From: Sporanaerobium hydrogeniformans | Lineage (GTDB): Bacteria; Bacillota; Clostridia; Lachnospirales; Cellulosilyticaceae | Length of the DNA stretch: 64,000 bases | Assembly (NCBI RefSeq): GCF_002735925.1 | Contig: NZ_PEDL01000013.1 | Location: 1-64,000 of the forward strand | Reading direction: 5' to 3' | Notes under the pieces: model-generated | The model's database searches: none | Seen by the model: the letters and a program-made list of their open reading frames with translations, nothing else | Told to the model about the DNA's origin: nothing | Part shown: positions 62,509 to 64,000 of the stretch, in pieces | Layout of the letters: each line of letters opens with the position of its first letter | How positions within the stretch are numbered: the stretch's first letter is position 1 | Made by a program: the position numbers and the translations under genes

Positions 62509-62849
62509 GTAAGCTAAAAAAATATTTATTACTAAATTTAGCATTTTTTATCTATAGTATGGTAAGTGTAGTAGGGAAAATTAATGCAGTTAGTACGGAA
62601 ATATTTAGTAAAGAGTTTTTATTCCTATTTGGAGTTCAAATTATGGTGATGGCAATATACTCTATTCTTTGGCAGTTTTCTATAAAAGGTATAGACTTAA
62701 CGATAGCTTTTGCATTTAAAGGAGTGACTATAATATGGGGGATGGTATTTGCAAATATTATTTTTAGAGAAACTATAAAAATAAATAACATAATAGGTAC
62801 AATATTGATAATAATAGGTGTAATGGTGGTGACAAAAAAAGATGAATAG
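62505..62849 (+). CDS. Small multidrug-resistance-like membrane protein, subunit 1 (ArnE-like)
   Basis: 114 residues, four predicted helices (about 7-24, 38-55, 65-85, 91-108). The ATG overlaps the preceding stop by 4 bp and its own stop overlaps the next start by 8 bp. In the helix order and last helix (NNIIGTILIIIGVMVVTKK) it resembles EamA/SMR half-transporters that form ArnE-ArnF-like flippases for undecaprenyl-phosphate sugars. Confidence 0.85.
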   Translation: MSKLKKYLLLNLAFFIYSMVSVVGKINAVSTEIFSKEFLFLFGVQIMVMAIYSILWQFSIKGIDLTIAFAFKGVTIIWGMVFANIIFRETIKINNIIGTILIIIGVMVVTKKDE

Positions 62850-63177
62850 TTATATCATATTATTTTTAGTATCAGTATTTATAGCATCATTTTCACAGAT
62901 ATTGTTGAAAATCAGTGCTAATAAACAACATAAATCACCTATTTTTGAAATCATAAACCCAATAGTAATCTTTTCATATTCGCTTTTTTTGGTATCCATG
63001 TTATTAACTACCTTGGCACTAAGTAAAGTAGAATATAAAATGGCGGCCGTTATTGAGAGTATAGGTTATGTGTACATATTGATTTTGTCGTGTTTAATAT
63101 TAAAGGAGAAAATAGGTAAAAACAGGTTAATAGGTAATCTAATGATAATAGTAGGTATTTTGATTTATAGCATGTAA
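62842..63177 (+). CDS. Small multidrug-resistance-like membrane protein, subunit 2 (ArnF-like)
   Basis: 111 residues, four helices, with SFSQILLKISANK near residue 17 and LALSKVEYKMAAVIESIGYV near 62, the usual SMR/ArnF pattern. The start overlaps subunit 1. The pair would act as a heterodimer flipping undecaprenyl-phosphate-linked amino or formamido sugar to the outer face. Confidence 0.85.
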   Translation: MNSYIILFLVSVFIASFSQILLKISANKQHKSPIFEIINPIVIFSYSLFLVSMLLTTLALSKVEYKMAAVIESIGYVYILILSCLILKEKIGKNRLIGNLMIIVGILIYSM

Positions 63178-63206
63178 TAAAAGCAACTATTGAAAGAGGG
63201 AAGAAA

Positions 63207-64000
63207 ATGATTAATTTTAATATTCCCCCTCATGTGGGGAAAGAATTAGAGTACATACAGCAAGCTATTCAGAATAATAAGATTTGTGGAGATGGTAGTT
63301 TTACAAAAAAGTGTAATATATGGATAGAGAATAGATTTAACACATCTAAGGCGCTACTTACTACTTCCTGTACTCATGCATTAGAAATGGCAGCTATACT
63401 TGCAGATATTAGAGAAGGCGATGAAGTGATTATGCCTTCTTTTACCTTTGTTTCTACAGCAGATGCTTTTGTAATGAGAGGTGCTAAGATTGTATTTGTA
63501 GATATTCGTCCTGACACGATGAATATAGATGAGAATTTAATTGAAGCAGCTATTACAGATAGAACAAAGGCTATTGTACCTGTTCACTATGCGGGCATTG
63601 CGTGTGAAATGAACAAGATTATGGAAATAGCTACAAAGTATAATCTACTAGTAGTAGAAGATGCTGCTCAAGGTGTAATGTCTACGTATAAAGGTAAGGC
63701 ATTAGGGACAATAGGAGATTTTGGCTGCTATAGTTTCCATGAAACTAAAAATTATTCTATGGGAGAAGGGGGAACAATCCTTATAAAAAATTCTAAGTAT
63801 ATAGAAAGAGCAGAAATTATTAGGGAAAAAGGAACGAATAGAAGTAAGTTTTTTAGAGGCCAAATAGATAAATATACTTGGGTTGACTTTGGATCCTCTT
63901 ATTTACCTAGCGAATTAAATGCTGCGTATTTATGGGCACAGCTAGAAGAGGCAGAGAATATAAATGAAAATAGATTAAGGAGTTGGCAACTCTATCATAC
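63207..64000 (+). CDS. wecE: dTDP-4-amino-4,6-dideoxygalactose transaminase (WecE/RffA-like), partial
   Basis: The gene runs off the right edge: 264 codons are visible. INFNIPPHVGKELEYI, KICGDGSFTKKCNIW, SCTHALEMAAILADI, GAKIVFVDIRPDTMNIDENL, VPVHYAGIACEMNKIM and the PLP lysine in SFHETKNYSMGEGG match WecE closely. The enzyme converts dTDP-4-keto-6-deoxyglucose to dTDP-Fuc4N. GAGGG precedes the ATG. Rml or further Fuc4N genes may follow beyond the window. The incomplete end is due to the window limit, not a break. Confidence 0.93.
   Translation, partial: MINFNIPPHVGKELEYIQQAIQNNKICGDGSFTKKCNIWIENRFNTSKALLTTSCTHALEMAAILADIREGDEVIMPSFTFVSTADAFVMRGAKIVFVDIRPDTMNIDENLIEAAITDRTKAIVPVHYAGIACEMNKIMEIATKYNLLVVEDAAQGVMSTYKGKALGTIGDFGCYSFHETKNYSMGEGGTILIKNSKYIERAEIIREKGTNRSKFFRGQIDKYTWVDFGSSYLPSELNAAYLWAQLEEAENINENRLRSWQLYH

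Overview
The window reads as low-GC, AT-rich DNA from an endospore-forming member of the Clostridia. The evidence is a complete gerA/gerB/gerC germinant receptor operon, spoIIR, consensus SigA promoters with 17-bp spacers, strong AGGAGG ribosome binding sites and T-tailed terminators. SLH-domain and copper-amine-oxidase-N-like surface proteins and a large glycan locus fit Lachnospirales-type anaerobes (Cellulosilyticum-like is my best guess). No 16S or other decisive marker is present, so the genus is inference. I see no tRNA, rRNA, CRISPR array, transposase or phage gene.

Layout. (1) 1-660: a gene-free leader with a 193-nt rod-shaped hairpin (candidate structured RNA, possibly 6S-like), then a SigA-type promoter followed by cre/LacI-like operators. 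(2) 683-4933: a sugar ABC importer (binding lipoprotein and two permeases, no ATPase) and its probable LacI-family regulator. (3) 5073-9198: a spore germinant receptor operon. (4) 9199-9745: intergenic DNA made of palindromic repeats, an 18-bp minisatellite and a duplicated ~100-bp block; the same repeat family recurs at 18853-19032. (5) 9746-18852: an Fe-S helicase, spoIIR, ddl, a DUF1934 protein, galU and two secreted proteins, the second with SLH repeats. (6) 19087-22123: two paralogous secreted polysaccharide deacetylases on the minus strand. (7) 22580-29888: three tandem paralogous secreted proteins of 721-749 residues, each with its own near-consensus promoter and terminator. They are probably abundant surface (S-layer-like) proteins.

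(8) 30014-64000: a surface-glycan locus of about 34 kb that runs off the right edge. The first half (30014-44788) has an EpsN/L/M (PglE/C/D)-like amino-sugar module, GT4, GT2, GT32-like and GT-D glycosyltransferases, a Wzx-type flippase, galE, a WcaJ-type initiating transferase on the minus strand, and two O-antigen-ligase-like proteins that bracket it. The second half has wecC/wecB (UDP-ManNAcA synthesis), a Wzm/Wzt-type ABC exporter, a methyltransferase, CgeB-like glycosyltransferases (one of 1101 residues), a DUF6270 protein, a GtrII-like and a second polytopic membrane protein, a formyltransferase, a GtrB/ArnC-like polyprenyl-phosphate glycosyltransferase, two SMR-type (ArnE/ArnF-like) proteins and a WecE/RffA-like aminotransferase cut by the window end.

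How it may fit together (inference). Nucleotide sugars from galU, galE, wecB/wecC and the EpsN/M module feed two lipid-linked assembly routes, one Wzx-dependent and one ABC-dependent. The distal genes look like a decoration system: WecE makes a dTDP-4-amino-6-deoxy sugar, the formyltransferase N-formylates it, the GtrB-like enzyme loads it on undecaprenyl phosphate, the SMR pair flips it, and the GtrII-like protein transfers it outside the cell. The adjacent abundant surface proteins are plausible acceptors or neighbours of the glycan. This predicted formamido-sugar decoration system is the most interesting hypothesis in the window.
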